This document shows, piece after piece, positions 43,406-52,126 of a stretch of 64,000 nucleotides of DNA; position 1 is the first letter of the stretch, and each line of letters starts with the position of its first letter. The translations under genes and the position numbers were made by a program. The stretch is from Cutibacterium avidum ATCC 25577. Its GTDB lineage: Bacteria; Actinomycetota; Actinomycetes; Propionibacteriales; Propionibacteriaceae. Location of the stretch: NCBI RefSeq assembly GCF_000227295.1, contig NZ_JH165054.1, positions 274,628 to 338,627 on the forward strand. Reading direction: 5' to 3'. Below the pieces are notes generated by a model. It saw nothing but the letters and a program-made list of their open reading frames with translations, was not told where the DNA came from and did not search any database.

Positions 43406-43437
43406 GTTTCACATCTCCTACGACCAAAGTCAGCCGA

Positions 43438-45546
43438 TCACTTCTCGTTCATGACCCTAGACAGTCGCGCGGCCCTCTCATCGGTGAAGACCTCCTCGAG
43501 CCACATCGGCGAGCCATCCGGATGACTGAGAGGCACCCGCCAGTTCGGGTACTCATTGGTCGTGCCGGGCAGGTTCTGGGTACGTCGATCCCCCACGGCA
43601 TCGGTGAGGGTGGCGTTGAGGACCTTAGCCGGCGTCTGGGTGAGCATGCGGTGCATCGCCACCACGATCTCTTCCTCCGAGGGATCGTCCCCCTCCAACA
43701 CTCCACGCGCCCGCAGGATGCCGATCCAGGTCTCCGTCTGACGGGCTGCCTCGGCCCGCTCGTGCTCCAAGGACTCTGTGAGCAGTCCGAGCTCGTTACG
43801 CACCTCGACATGGTCACCAGCGAGGTAGCCGGTGGTGGGCGGGAGGTCATGAGTGGTCACCGAACTCATGGCGTACTCACGCCACTGCTCGGGAGCCAGC
43901 GGATGGCCGTCCTCGCCATTCTCGAACCACAGCACCGAGGTACCCATGATCCCCCGCTCACGCAGATACGTGCGCACCCACGGCTCGACGGTGCCCAGGT
44001 CCTCGCCCACGACGAGGGCGCCGGCACGGTAGGCCTCCAGGGCCAGGATACCGACCATGGCCTCGTGGTCGTACCGGATGTACGTTCCCATGCACGGGCC
44101 AAGACCGGCTGGGACCCACCACAGCCGGAACAGGCCAAGGATGTGGTCGATACGGATACCGCCCGCATGTCGCAGGGCCGCCCGCACCATCTCACGGAAG
44201 GGCTGGTAGGCCATGTCGGCCAACATGTCCGGACGCATCGGCGGCTGACCCCACTCCTGACCGGCCTGGTTGAAGGCATCAGGCGGGGAGCCGACGGAGA
44301 CACCGTCGGCAAAGAGTTTCCCGAGCATCCACGCATCTGCTCCGGCACCCGAGACGCCGACGGCCAGGTCACAGATGAGGCCCAGGGACATCCCGGCGTC
44401 ACGTCCGGCCGACTGGGCGGCCGAGAGCTGTTGGTCAGCAATCCACTGCAGCCACATGAAGAAGTCGACGCGATCCTCGTGAGCGCGCACGAACTCCGAG
44501 ACGGCTCGGTTGCTGGGACGTTGGAACCCTTCGGGCCATTCGTGCCAGTCATTGCCGTAGACCTCGGTCAGCGCACACCAGGTGGCCAGATCGATCAGAC
44601 GGGTGCCGCGCAGCCTGCGGAAGGCCTGGTAGGACAGCTCTCGCGACCCTTCCAGACCGAGGGCGTGGACGGCCTCGAGGACCGGCAGCTTGGACGCCCA
44701 GGAACGGTCACGGTCGATCGTCTCAGTGGTCGCGGCCGCATGAGCCTGGGCGGAGCGGGCCTTGGAACACTCGTAGGAGCCGAGGTCTGCGAACTCAGGA
44801 ATGATCTCAGGGCGCACGTACAGCGGGTTGAGGAAGAGACGGCTGCAGGGCAGATACGGTGAGGGCTCGATCGGGGAGACAACCTGGCTGGCATGCAATG
44901 GGTTGACGAGCATGTAGTCCGCACCCTGGGTTGCCGCCCAGGTGGACAGATCCGCCAGATCCGCCAGATCGCCCATTCCCCACGACCCCCGAGACCGCGT
45001 GGAGTACAGCTGCACCGCATGGCCCCAGACCCGGGACGAACCCATTGACCTCGGCAGACCGAGCCAGTTCGGGGAAACCACCAGGGTCGACGTGGCGCGG
45101 TGATCAGCCGTCGTCGCGACGATGGTGTGGTAACCCAGCGGAAGGTCAGCCGGGATGCCGAAGGTGGCCTCACCGATCCAGCGCCCCTCGACCTGGCGAT
45201 CCGGGGTCCAGTTGTCGACCTGCCAACACTCGCGATGATGACCGTCCTCACAGATGATGTGAACATCGACCCACTCCCCGGCATTGACGTGGACGTCGAC
45301 GCGTCCTTCCTGGCCCTCGCGCAGCACGACGATTCCGGGCAGGACGCGACGCCAGGTGCGGTTGGCGACCTCTCGGCATGCCTGTTCGGCCAGCTCCGGG
45401 GTCGACGCATCGATCCCGAGCCCGGCAAGGACGGCGATGACGGTCGCCTCCTCAACCTCGATGTACTGGCCCTTCCAGTCGTGGTAGTCACGAGCGATGC
45501 CGAAGTAATCGGCCAGGGTCGTCAAGTGGGGATCTGTCAAGGACAT
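43438..45546 (-). CDS. malQ: 4-alpha-glucanotransferase (amylomaltase)
   Basis: This 702-residue GH77 enzyme transfers maltosyl and longer units between glucans in glycogen or maltodextrin metabolism. Visible family blocks include SRGSWGMGDLADLADL, the nucleophile region GAGADAWMLGKLFADGVSVG, IRIDHILGLFRLWWVPAG, and VGEDLGTVEPWVRTYLRERG with the acid/base Glu. The long N-terminal region (first about 200 residues) is the actinobacterial extension. The ATG at 45546 (MSLTDPHLTTLAD) has GAAAGG upstream. The RDD-protein gene lies 85 nt upstream. Confidence 0.95.
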   Translation of the reverse strand: MSLTDPHLTTLADYFGIARDYHDWKGQYIEVEEATVIAVLAGLGIDASTPELAEQACREVANRTWRRVLPGIVVLREGQEGRVDVHVNAGEWVDVHIICEDGHHRECWQVDNWTPDRQVEGRWIGEATFGIPADLPLGYHTIVATTADHRATSTLVVSPNWLGLPRSMGSSRVWGHAVQLYSTRSRGSWGMGDLADLADLSTWAATQGADYMLVNPLHASQVVSPIEPSPYLPCSRLFLNPLYVRPEIIPEFADLGSYECSKARSAQAHAAATTETIDRDRSWASKLPVLEAVHALGLEGSRELSYQAFRRLRGTRLIDLATWCALTEVYGNDWHEWPEGFQRPSNRAVSEFVRAHEDRVDFFMWLQWIADQQLSAAQSAGRDAGMSLGLICDLAVGVSGAGADAWMLGKLFADGVSVGSPPDAFNQAGQEWGQPPMRPDMLADMAYQPFREMVRAALRHAGGIRIDHILGLFRLWWVPAGLGPCMGTYIRYDHEAMVGILALEAYRAGALVVGEDLGTVEPWVRTYLRERGIMGTSVLWFENGEDGHPLAPEQWREYAMSSVTTHDLPPTTGYLAGDHVEVRNELGLLTESLEHERAEAARQTETWIGILRARGVLEGDDPSEEEIVVAMHRMLTQTPAKVLNATLTDAVGDRRTQNLPGTTNEYPNWRVPLSHPDGSPMWLEEVFTDERAARLSRVMNEK

Positions 45547-45631
45547 GACGGCCTTTCGGTGCCCCAGAGTGGGGGCGGGATCAATGCGGACGGAATGTGG
45601 GGACGACATCGTCGCCCCGTCTGGACAAAAC

Positions 45632-46441
45632 TCACTCGGCGTCGAGCTGGCGAACCGGACGAACCACCTGAGTGCCGGCAATGGCGTCGTGGATGGTCTG
45701 GCGAGACCGCTGCCACAGCGGCATGAGATAACTGAACGGAGTCAACAACACAATGACCTGGTTGCCAATCTCCACACAAGCCCAGGCCGTGGCACGGACA
45801 AGAGCACGCCACCACACCAGTCGGCGATGGTCCTGGCCCTGATTGGTGGTCACGACGCGCAGCCCGCAGACAAGCTGGCCAACCGAACCGGCGCAGGTCG
45901 CCAGCATGATGAACTGGTAGATCGCCTGGGCGATGATGACGGCACCAACAAGATTCGTCATGTCGTAGACGAACCCTGCATCACTCAGCGACTGCGTGGT
46001 GATGACGTCAGACGGACTCGCCCCCGCGCTGATCCTGCGCATCGATTCGTCGAGGAACGCCTGGTAGCTGGCCATGATGCTGGCGATCTTCTCGTGCATG
46101 GTGACGCCGACAACGGCCCACACCAGGACGAAATCGATGACGGTCGACAAGGCTCGCCACCACCACCCGGCCAGGGGCACACCGTCAGCGGTGGTGCCCC
46201 ACTTGCTGCGCGGCGCCGTCACGTCTCCGTGCCGCGGCGCAGTGGTCGTCTGACGCGGGGACGAGGGCACCCGTGAGACCGGGGCCAGCGTCTCAGGCAC
46301 ATGACCGGTGACATGACGCGGTTCGGGTTCGGGCGAATTCCGCAGATTGCGGGTCCATCGTTCGCCGTCCCAATACCGCTCCTGATCACTTCCGGCAGGG
46401 TCGGGGTACCAGCCCATGGGGGGAGGAGTCGCATTCGTCAC
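45632..46441 (-). CDS. DUF2510-RDD membrane protein
   Basis: From the GTG at 46441 this protein has 269 residues. It begins with a DUF2510 module (GWYPDPAGSDQERYWDGERW), then a Pro-rich linker, then an RDD domain with three or four membrane segments (GVPLAGWWWRALSTVIDFVL, then GLRVVTTNQGQDHRRLVWWR). Such proteins are common in actinobacteria and lack a known activity. GGGAG lies 9 nt before the GTG; an ATG at 46468 is a less supported alternative. It is divergent from the DUF3039 gene. Confidence 0.85.
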   Translation of the reverse strand: MTNATPPPMGWYPDPAGSDQERYWDGERWTRNLRNSPEPEPRHVTGHVPETLAPVSRVPSSPRQTTTAPRHGDVTAPRSKWGTTADGVPLAGWWWRALSTVIDFVLVWAVVGVTMHEKIASIMASYQAFLDESMRRISAGASPSDVITTQSLSDAGFVYDMTNLVGAVIIAQAIYQFIMLATCAGSVGQLVCGLRVVTTNQGQDHRRLVWWRALVRATAWACVEIGNQVIVLLTPFSYLMPLWQRSRQTIHDAIAGTQVVRPVRQLDAE

Positions 46442-46549
46442 CGGTCCATTCTCCCACGATGGGCCCATGATGCTAATTACGTCCGCTGCCAGCTGGACTC
46501 GTCGTCCTCCGTGGTCAGGCATGATGTCTGCCACGTACACTGGTCCACC

Positions 46550-46792
46550 ATGAGCACACAGGTGGCACCAGGTTCCAGTACGGCGGTCGAGGAGAAGACT
46601 CGTCCATCCTTTGATGACGGTGACGCCGAGCGCTTCTCCCACTACGTCCCGAAGGCCAAGCTCACCGACGCCATGGTCAACGGGACCCCTGTCGTCGCCC
46701 TGTGCGGCAAGGTGTGGGTGCCCTCCCGCAATCCGGACAAATTCCCCGTCTGCCCGGAGTGCAAGGAGATCTTCGAGTCGATGAAACGCTGA
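46550..46792 (+). CDS. DUF3039 family protein
   Basis: This is an 80-residue actinobacterial protein with a compact zinc-ribbon-like core: VVALCGKVWVPSRNPDKFPV followed by CPECKEIFE. The three cysteines and the VW-P-R-P-KFPVCP spacing are the family pattern. The N-terminus is Ser/Thr-rich. Function is unknown; DUF3039 genes are near-universal in actinobacteria, which suggests a housekeeping job. Confidence 0.88.
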   Translation: MSTQVAPGSSTAVEEKTRPSFDDGDAERFSHYVPKAKLTDAMVNGTPVVALCGKVWVPSRNPDKFPVCPECKEIFESMKR

Positions 46793-46847
46793 GTCCCCCG
46801 CACCATCGTCACACAGGTTCGGTCACGTCGGAGAGAGCGAGTCGGCG

Positions 46848-47279
46848 TCAGACCGTCGCCAACCAGGCGAGGGCCAACTCGTAGCCCTTCAGCCCGAGGC
46901 CGGCAATCGTCCCGGTGACATGCGCCGAGACCACGCTGTGGTGACGGAACTCCTCCCGGGTGGCGATGTTCGAAATGTGCACCTCGATGCAGGGTGCCTC
47001 CACCTGGGCCAGGGCATCAGCAATTGCGATGTTGTAGTGGCTCCAGGCAGCCGGATTGATGACGACCGGGATGCGATCGTCAGCAGCTTGATGTATCCAC
47101 CCGATCATCCGCTCCTCGGAGTCGGTCTGACGCACCTCGACGTCGAGCCCGAGCTCGCGGCCGTACTCGATCAGCCGGGCCGCCAGGTCACCGTGAGTCG
47201 TCGTCCCATAGATCTGGGGTTCACGGCGACCCAATCGTCCCAGGTTCGGGCCGTTGAGCACCAGGACAGGCTTGCTCAT
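46848..47279 (-). CDS. aroQ: 3-dehydroquinate dehydratase, type II
   Basis: The 143-residue enzyme performs the third shikimate step. [19 protein letters not shown] carries the N-terminal catalytic region with Arg and Tyr, [16 protein letters not shown] is the substrate-binding stretch, and [17 protein letters not shown] supplies the catalytic His. It is the last gene of a coupled series, starting in an ATGA overlap with the CDF gene. No other shikimate genes are adjacent. Confidence 0.95.
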   Translation of the reverse strand: MSKPVLVLNGPNLGRLGRREPQIYGTTTHGDLAARLIEYGRELGLDVEVRQTDSEERMIGWIHQAADDRIPVVINPAAWSHYNIAIADALAQVEAPCIEVHISNIATREEFRHHSVVSAHVTGTIAGLGLKGYELALAWLATV

Positions 47280-48304
47280 ACCTGATCCTCCGGACGCTTC
47301 TCGTCCTCCCCGATGCGACGATCGCCGTACCGAATGTCAGGTTCGAGGAAGAGCGGGCCGACAAGCGGTTCCGCAGCACGGACGGCCACCTCCGCATTGT
47401 CGATGATGCGTGCCACCTCGAGTGCGGAGTCGCCCGGGTCGACGGCGATCTTGGCAGCCAGCAGGATGGTGTCTGGACCCAGGTGGACCGTCTTCATGTA
47501 GATGACCGAGTCGACGCCGTCAGTGCCCACGAGCGCGTCGTGAATGGCCTTGCGTGACTCCGGAGTTGCCGACTCCCCTTCCAGCAGGGACTTCATCTCT
47601 CGCGAGAGAATGGCTGCGACGACGATCAACAGGACGCCAATACACGCTGAGCCGATGCCGTCGAAGATCGGGTTGTGCGTCAGGATCGTGAGGCCGACAC
47701 CGAGGAATGCGAAGAGCAGACCGAGAACGGCAGCCGCGTCCTCCATCATGACCACTGGCAGCTCCGGGGCCTTGGCCTTGCGGATGTACTGCAGGATCGT
47801 CATGCCATCGCGATCTGGCTTGCTCTCCTTGAGAGCGGTGTGCAGGCTGGCTCCCTCAGCACATGCCGAGATGATGGTCACGACCAGCGGCACCCACCAC
47901 CACTGGGAGTCGAGCAGCTCTTCAGGCTTGCCGGCGAGGGTGTCGCTGATCTTCTGGTACGACGAGTACAGGGCGAACAGTCCACCGACGCTGAAGATGA
48001 CCACGGCGACGATGAAGCCGGACAGGTAACGGGCCCTCTCGTAACCGAATGGGTGGTCCTCGTCGGCCTTCTTGTGGGCAGCCTTGCCTCCGACCATGAG
48101 GACGACCTGGTTAGTGGTGTCGGCCACCGAATGAATGGCCTCGGCAAGCATCGAGGATGCGCCAGTCAGGGCCCATGCGAGGGCCTTCGTCACCGCGATC
48201 GCGAGGTTGGCAGAGGCAGCGGCAATGATTGCCTTGCGACCTCCGCCCTCCTTCTCCGGCTTCTCGGCCTCGTCCGGCCCCCCAGCCACGTGGGACTGAC
48301 TCAT
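47276..48304 (-). CDS. Cation diffusion facilitator family transporter
   Basis: The 342-residue membrane protein has about six membrane segments. The metal-site helix reads [19 protein letters not shown], matching the H-x-x-x-D pattern, and [15 protein letters not shown] gives the second site. A cytoplasmic CDF C-terminal domain ([20 protein letters not shown]) follows. Zinc, cobalt, manganese or iron efflux are possible; the sequence does not decide. It overlaps both flanking genes by 4 nt. Confidence 0.9.
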   Translation of the reverse strand: MSQSHVAGGPDEAEKPEKEGGGRKAIIAAASANLAIAVTKALAWALTGASSMLAEAIHSVADTTNQVVLMVGGKAAHKKADEDHPFGYERARYLSGFIVAVVIFSVGGLFALYSSYQKISDTLAGKPEELLDSQWWWVPLVVTIISACAEGASLHTALKESKPDRDGMTILQYIRKAKAPELPVVMMEDAAAVLGLLFAFLGVGLTILTHNPIFDGIGSACIGVLLIVVAAILSREMKSLLEGESATPESRKAIHDALVGTDGVDSVIYMKTVHLGPDTILLAAKIAVDPGDSALEVARIIDNAEVAVRAAEPLVGPLFLEPDIRYGDRRIGEDEKRPEDQV

Positions 48305-49320
48305 GACATCTCCTCCAGACGGTCCAGCCCAAGGGCCAGGTAAACGGTGGCGAAACTTCCCTGCAGCAGGAGGGCAACGTAACGGTCCATCGAGGAGGAC
48401 CTCTCATCAATACCCAACGGCAGGGTGACGCTGCGCACCCTCACGTCGTGGATGGCACACAGTTGCTCCAACTTCCGACGAGTGACCTCGTGCTCGGTCT
48501 CGGCGTCATCCATGACGACAAGTACCGGTCGACGCGATTCACCATCGAGGTCAGGATCGGAAAAGGGATCTCGTCTGGGAGCGGATTCAATGATGGGACG
48601 CAGCGCGGCGGCGTCAGCCGACAGCGCGATTCGACCCGTGGCCCGACGCATCAACTCGGCCAGGCGACGAGAAGCGCGTGCGGCCAGCACCGATCCGCCC
48701 CAGGTCAGAGGTTCGGCGTCAGCCAGGGCACAGGCCAGGTCCTTGGCCTGGTTGACCGCCAGATCGCGATGCGGTGAGGCCGATTCGGCCACCATGTCTG
48801 CCACCCGAGCGACCTGGCCGGGATCGACGGCAGGACCGAGCCCCAGATCGCCCAGCACTGCCAGTGCGGAAACTGCGGCTGAGATGGGATCCTCAGAGAC
48901 CATCTGAATGCGGGCAGTGCCATGGTTACCGGCAGCGCGCCAAGATTCGCTGTCCCCGGTGGAGGCCAGGATGATGGCGCTACCGCGACGGCGCGCCTCT
49001 GCCACCTGGGTAGCGCATCGTCCATCGGCGTCGAGGACGGCCACGAGATCCAGGGGACCCACCCATGCCGGTAAACGACGGAACGGCCACGCGACGAGGG
49101 GGACCGGGCACACCGGCTCCAGAACTGAGCGCACCAGACGGGCTTCCGGACCGACGACGAGAACCCCCCTGGGCTGTCCCCATTCACCGACGGTTCGACG
49201 CACCTCGTCGAGGCTGGCCGAGTCGCGACGGACACGTGCACCGGTGCTCGCCAGATGTCGCAAGACCCCCTCGGTCAGAGGGTCGAGCGGCGCGTCGAGA
49301 CGTGAGTCGTCGAAAGTCAC
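48301..49320 (-). CDS. SIS-domain-like protein (mycobacterial Rv3256c-type)
   Basis: This 339-residue soluble protein looks like a degenerate double-SIS (sugar isomerase) protein: GVLVVGPEARLVRSVLEPV, then AIILASTGDSESWRAAG, and later VRSVTLPLGIDERSSSM. In actinobacteria such proteins lie between a Trm112-like gene and manA or manB in the whiB2 neighbourhood. A phosphosugar or regulatory role in mannose metabolism is plausible but unproven. It begins with a GTG overlapping the Trm112 gene stop in GTGA. Confidence 0.6.
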   Translation of the reverse strand: MTFDDSRLDAPLDPLTEGVLRHLASTGARVRRDSASLDEVRRTVGEWGQPRGVLVVGPEARLVRSVLEPVCPVPLVAWPFRRLPAWVGPLDLVAVLDADGRCATQVAEARRRGSAIILASTGDSESWRAAGNHGTARIQMVSEDPISAAVSALAVLGDLGLGPAVDPGQVARVADMVAESASPHRDLAVNQAKDLACALADAEPLTWGGSVLAARASRRLAELMRRATGRIALSADAAALRPIIESAPRRDPFSDPDLDGESRRPVLVVMDDAETEHEVTRRKLEQLCAIHDVRVRSVTLPLGIDERSSSMDRYVALLLQGSFATVYLALGLDRLEEMS

Positions 49321-49595
49321 CGAGGTCTCAGCTCATGACGACGGGTGGGCTCGAAGACCTCGGCGTCCTGCGCGTCAGCGGTCCTCGTCGCCCCGCGCTG
49401 ACGGGCGGCGTCAAGGCGAAGATCAGGCACACCGTCGCGCACCAGGAAGGCCAGCCCGCAGGACGGCGAGGAACAGACCAGCTCCCCACTGTCGAAGTCG
49501 AGTGCGAACCGGGAGTGGCACGCCGGGCAGGCTGCCACCTCCAGGAATGCCGGTGAGAGGTCGAGTGCCTCAGGGGCCAGCGGTAGATCAGGCAT
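49317..49595 (-). CDS. Trm112-like zinc-ribbon protein
   Basis: From the ATG at 49595 the protein has 92 residues. The Trm112 pattern is ACPACHSRFALDFDSGELVC followed by CGLAFLVRDGVPDLR, with four cysteines arranged as a zinc knuckle. These small proteins partner methyltransferases or accompany LpxK/mannose genes. AGGA lies 8 nt before this ATG; a second ATG at 49604 is less well placed. The tail is charged and variable. Confidence 0.82.
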   Translation of the reverse strand: MPDLPLAPEALDLSPAFLEVAACPACHSRFALDFDSGELVCSSPSCGLAFLVRDGVPDLRLDAARQRGATRTADAQDAEVFEPTRRHELRPR

Positions 49596-49605
49596 GACCG
49601 TCATC

Positions 49606-49980
49606 CTAGTGGCTTCGCACGTCGTGGCTGGCGTCCGTGATCACCGACAGGTGACCACGACGACCCAGGACATGGACCGAGGCGGGGTCTGGCTCGGGGA
49701 CAACCTCGTCTTCCAGCATTCCCACCTCGCGAACAGCCGCAGCAAGGGCCATGAGGTCGTCCACCGGCGGTGCCGGCGCAGGATCATCGATGCCCGGGAG
49801 TCGGATGACTTCCCATCCCACCGGGGCTGAGAGGGCTTCGGCGTGCTCCGCGCACATGTCGTAGGCGCCGGGCTCACGGCTGGGTCCCAAAGGGCCGAGG
49901 ACCGCGGTGCGCTCGGCATACACGTAGGTCAGCGTCGCGACTGCCGGTCGGGAACATCCGGGTCGAATGCACTCTCTCAC
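49606..49980 (-). CDS. DUF3499 family protein
   Basis: The 124-residue protein begins VRECIRPGCSRPAVATLTYV, the DUF3499 opening, and has a second Cys/His pair in AYDMCAEHAEALSAP, so it is probably a small zinc-binding protein. I chose the GTG at 49980 because all family members begin at this point; upstream codons have no support. It lies 10 nt before the Trm112-type gene. Function is unknown. It is divergent from the zincin-like gene. Confidence 0.85.
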   Translation of the reverse strand: MRECIRPGCSRPAVATLTYVYAERTAVLGPLGPSREPGAYDMCAEHAEALSAPVGWEVIRLPGIDDPAPAPPVDDLMALAAAVREVGMLEDEVVPEPDPASVHVLGRRGHLSVITDASHDVRSH

Positions 49981-50155
49981 CCAGGGCACGGTACGCCACA
50001 GTCCTGTTTTCCCTGTGGTGCCACGCGGGTACCGACACATACGGTCGGGGCTGCGCGAGCGTGTGCGCACCAGGGACATGTGACCTGCACCTGCGGAGGG
50101 GGTGGCCCGGACTCGTCTGATCGCACCATTGGTACATCCGCAATACAGTGGTGTC

Positions 50156-50575
50156 ATGTCCAAGCGTCGAAACCGTCATGGTCGTGGGCAGCGTGGGCCA
50201 GTCGTCCTGCCGCGTGCCTATGGCGGGCGTATCGACCGCATCGACCCCAACGATGCTGAGTTCTTCACGGCCTGCCTGGCCGAAGCCGTCCGCCAGGTGC
50301 AGCGGTCGTGTCCGGGGATTCTCGACAACGTCGTCGTAGGGGCGGAGGACGTCCCCACGATGCCGGACTGGACCGAGGAACGGGTTCCGCTGTCGTCGGC
50401 GGTCGACGGCAGTGACGACTCCCCTGCCCGGGTCGTCATCTACCGACGTCCCCTCGAACTGAGGACTGCCAGTCGGCGTGGACTGGCCATCCTCGTCCAT
50501 CGCACCTTGGTCGAGCAGTTGTCGGCCTTGACCGGCCTTCCGGTGGAGAAGATCGACCCGGATATCGACGGTTGA
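50156..50575 (+). CDS. Zincin-like metallopeptidase-family protein, active site lost
   Basis: This 139-residue protein follows the actinobacterial zincin-1 layout: AEAVRQVQRSCPGILDNVVV, then RVVIYRRPLELR, then the site region LAILVHRTLVEQLSALTG. The usual HExxH zinc motif reads HRTLV, so peptidase activity is not expected. The N-terminus is basic (SKRRNRHGRGQRG). It sits opposite DUF3499 in the neighbourhood where mycobacteria also keep such a protein. A structural or regulatory role is possible. Confidence 0.75.
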   Translation: MSKRRNRHGRGQRGPVVLPRAYGGRIDRIDPNDAEFFTACLAEAVRQVQRSCPGILDNVVVGAEDVPTMPDWTEERVPLSSAVDGSDDSPARVVIYRRPLELRTASRRGLAILVHRTLVEQLSALTGLPVEKIDPDIDG

Positions 50576-50587
50576 GGCCAACTGTTG

Positions 50588-52126
50588 TCAGCGCAGCAGC
50601 GGGTCGACGGTGGCGCGGCGTCCGTTCGTCGACGTGGCGATGGCGTCCAACGGCAAGACGGCCAGGCCGCTGCCAGACACCACACCGCCGACGAGTGGAG
50701 CCGACCCGACGACGTGCAGGTGACCTGCTGCTGGAACCTTCCCTGACCAGGTGGATCCTGCCGGAACCGTCCCATTGACCGCGGTCTTCTTCCCGCCGTC
50801 AGCTGTCAGAGTGCCTGTGAACGTCACGGCTTCCCCACCAGGGTTCGACAGCTCGAGGGTGCCGCCGGCGCCAAGGGTCTGTTCGAGCACCTTGCTGGAC
50901 GAGCCGGGTCCGACGAGGGCGTAATCGGTGGTGCCGTGCTTTCCCTGCACGAACAACCTGGCCACCAGCGGATCATGGGCCGACAGCTTGAGGCCGACGG
51001 CTTCTCCCGCCAACGCCTTTGACAGATCGACCTGAATCGTCGAACGCGGATCGATGTCGATCTCGTCAGCACCGTCAGGGGTGAACGGACCGTGCCCCGC
51101 CAGTGCCGTCACGGACACACCCAACCGGGTCGTGCCGGGGTTGGAGATGACGAGGGTTGCGGTGGACACCTTCGCCGGGACCGCTGGCAAGTAGACAGTC
51201 TTGGAGGCTGGGGCCATCGCGATCGTCTCGCGGCCCTTGGGAGCCCAGGTACGGGCGCCGACGACGACTCTCCCCTCCCTGGAGCCGATCAACGCGGTGA
51301 CAGGGGTGGTGTCGTTGTTCCACACTGACAGTGGCAGCACCTTGGTCTGGCCGGGAGACACCCGAATGCCACGCATGCCGGCGGTGTCAATTTCTCCCTT
51401 GGAACCCAACAAGGTGACGTCGACAGTCGCCACCCGAGTATCCGCGTTGACGACCACGAGATCGGAGGCAGACGGATTGGTGAGGCTCACCGCACCATCG
51501 GTGGCAGTCCCTACGCAAGGAACCCACGTCGTCATGCCATGGTCGGCAGACAGGACCGATCCCGTCGGAGGATGCTGCCCTGCCATAGAACGAACGAATC
51601 CAGCCGAGTTGTCGATCTTCGTCACGGCAGGAACCGAGGTCTCGGACAGCTTGTCCGCGGACGTGCCGACGTGCAGACTGCCGCCCACGGAGCCAGCGGC
51701 GAGACTGGCCTTCCCCTGGGAGGGCGGGCACACGAGGGTTCGCCCGGACGAGACGAACTGAGCCGCCGGAGCCGTGCGTCGGGACTCCGGAATCGCCGTC
51801 GTCAACAATGAGATTGCCACGGCTGCCACGGCCAAGGTCACCACCCAGACCGGACCCTTCCAGTGGTGTCCTGCCTTGTCGTCAATGGTCGGCCTCTCAA
51901 CCGCTGATGCTGTCGACGGATCGCCGTCGGTTCCGTCAAGGTCGTCCTCATCCGGAGTGGCGACGTCGTCAGGATCCATGGCCCGGGCAGCACGAACCAC
52001 CGGCTGGTCGCCGGCATCCTCAGCATCCACAGCTCGTCGGGCAGGACCAGCCTCGCCGGGCTCGGCCTCGAAGATCTCCTCGGGCTCCTCGTCATCGGTG
52101 AGGGCGCGGCGTGGACGATCGCTCAT
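50588..52126 (-). CDS. DUF5719 family membrane-anchored extracellular protein
   Basis: The 512-residue protein has an acidic cytoplasmic N-terminus of about 90 residues, one membrane helix (GPVWVVTLAVAAVAISLLTT), then a large extracellular beta-rich part with repeated VVVNADTRVATVDVTLLG- and TATLVISNPGTTRLGVSVT-like segments. DUF5719 proteins lie beside the giant GT2 gene in the actinobacterial whiB2 neighbourhood. They are presumed to work with it in envelope glycan assembly. The ATG overlaps the GT2 stop by 4 nt. Confidence 0.82.
   Translation of the reverse strand: MSDRPRRALTDDEEPEEIFEAEPGEAGPARRAVDAEDAGDQPVVRAARAMDPDDVATPDEDDLDGTDGDPSTASAVERPTIDDKAGHHWKGPVWVVTLAVAAVAISLLTTAIPESRRTAPAAQFVSSGRTLVCPPSQGKASLAAGSVGGSLHVGTSADKLSETSVPAVTKIDNSAGFVRSMAGQHPPTGSVLSADHGMTTWVPCVGTATDGAVSLTNPSASDLVVVNADTRVATVDVTLLGSKGEIDTAGMRGIRVSPGQTKVLPLSVWNNDTTPVTALIGSREGRVVVGARTWAPKGRETIAMAPASKTVYLPAVPAKVSTATLVISNPGTTRLGVSVTALAGHGPFTPDGADEIDIDPRSTIQVDLSKALAGEAVGLKLSAHDPLVARLFVQGKHGTTDYALVGPGSSSKVLEQTLGAGGTLELSNPGGEAVTFTGTLTADGGKKTAVNGTVPAGSTWSGKVPAAGHLHVVGSAPLVGGVVSGSGLAVLPLDAIATSTNGRRATVDPLLR

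Noticed and set aside
42937-44862. Open frame of 641 codons on the plus strand across HU and antisense to malQ
   Set aside because: It is out of frame with HU and opposite the well-conserved malQ. Composition is Arg/Gly/His-rich without motifs, as expected for the shadow frame of a high-GC gene.
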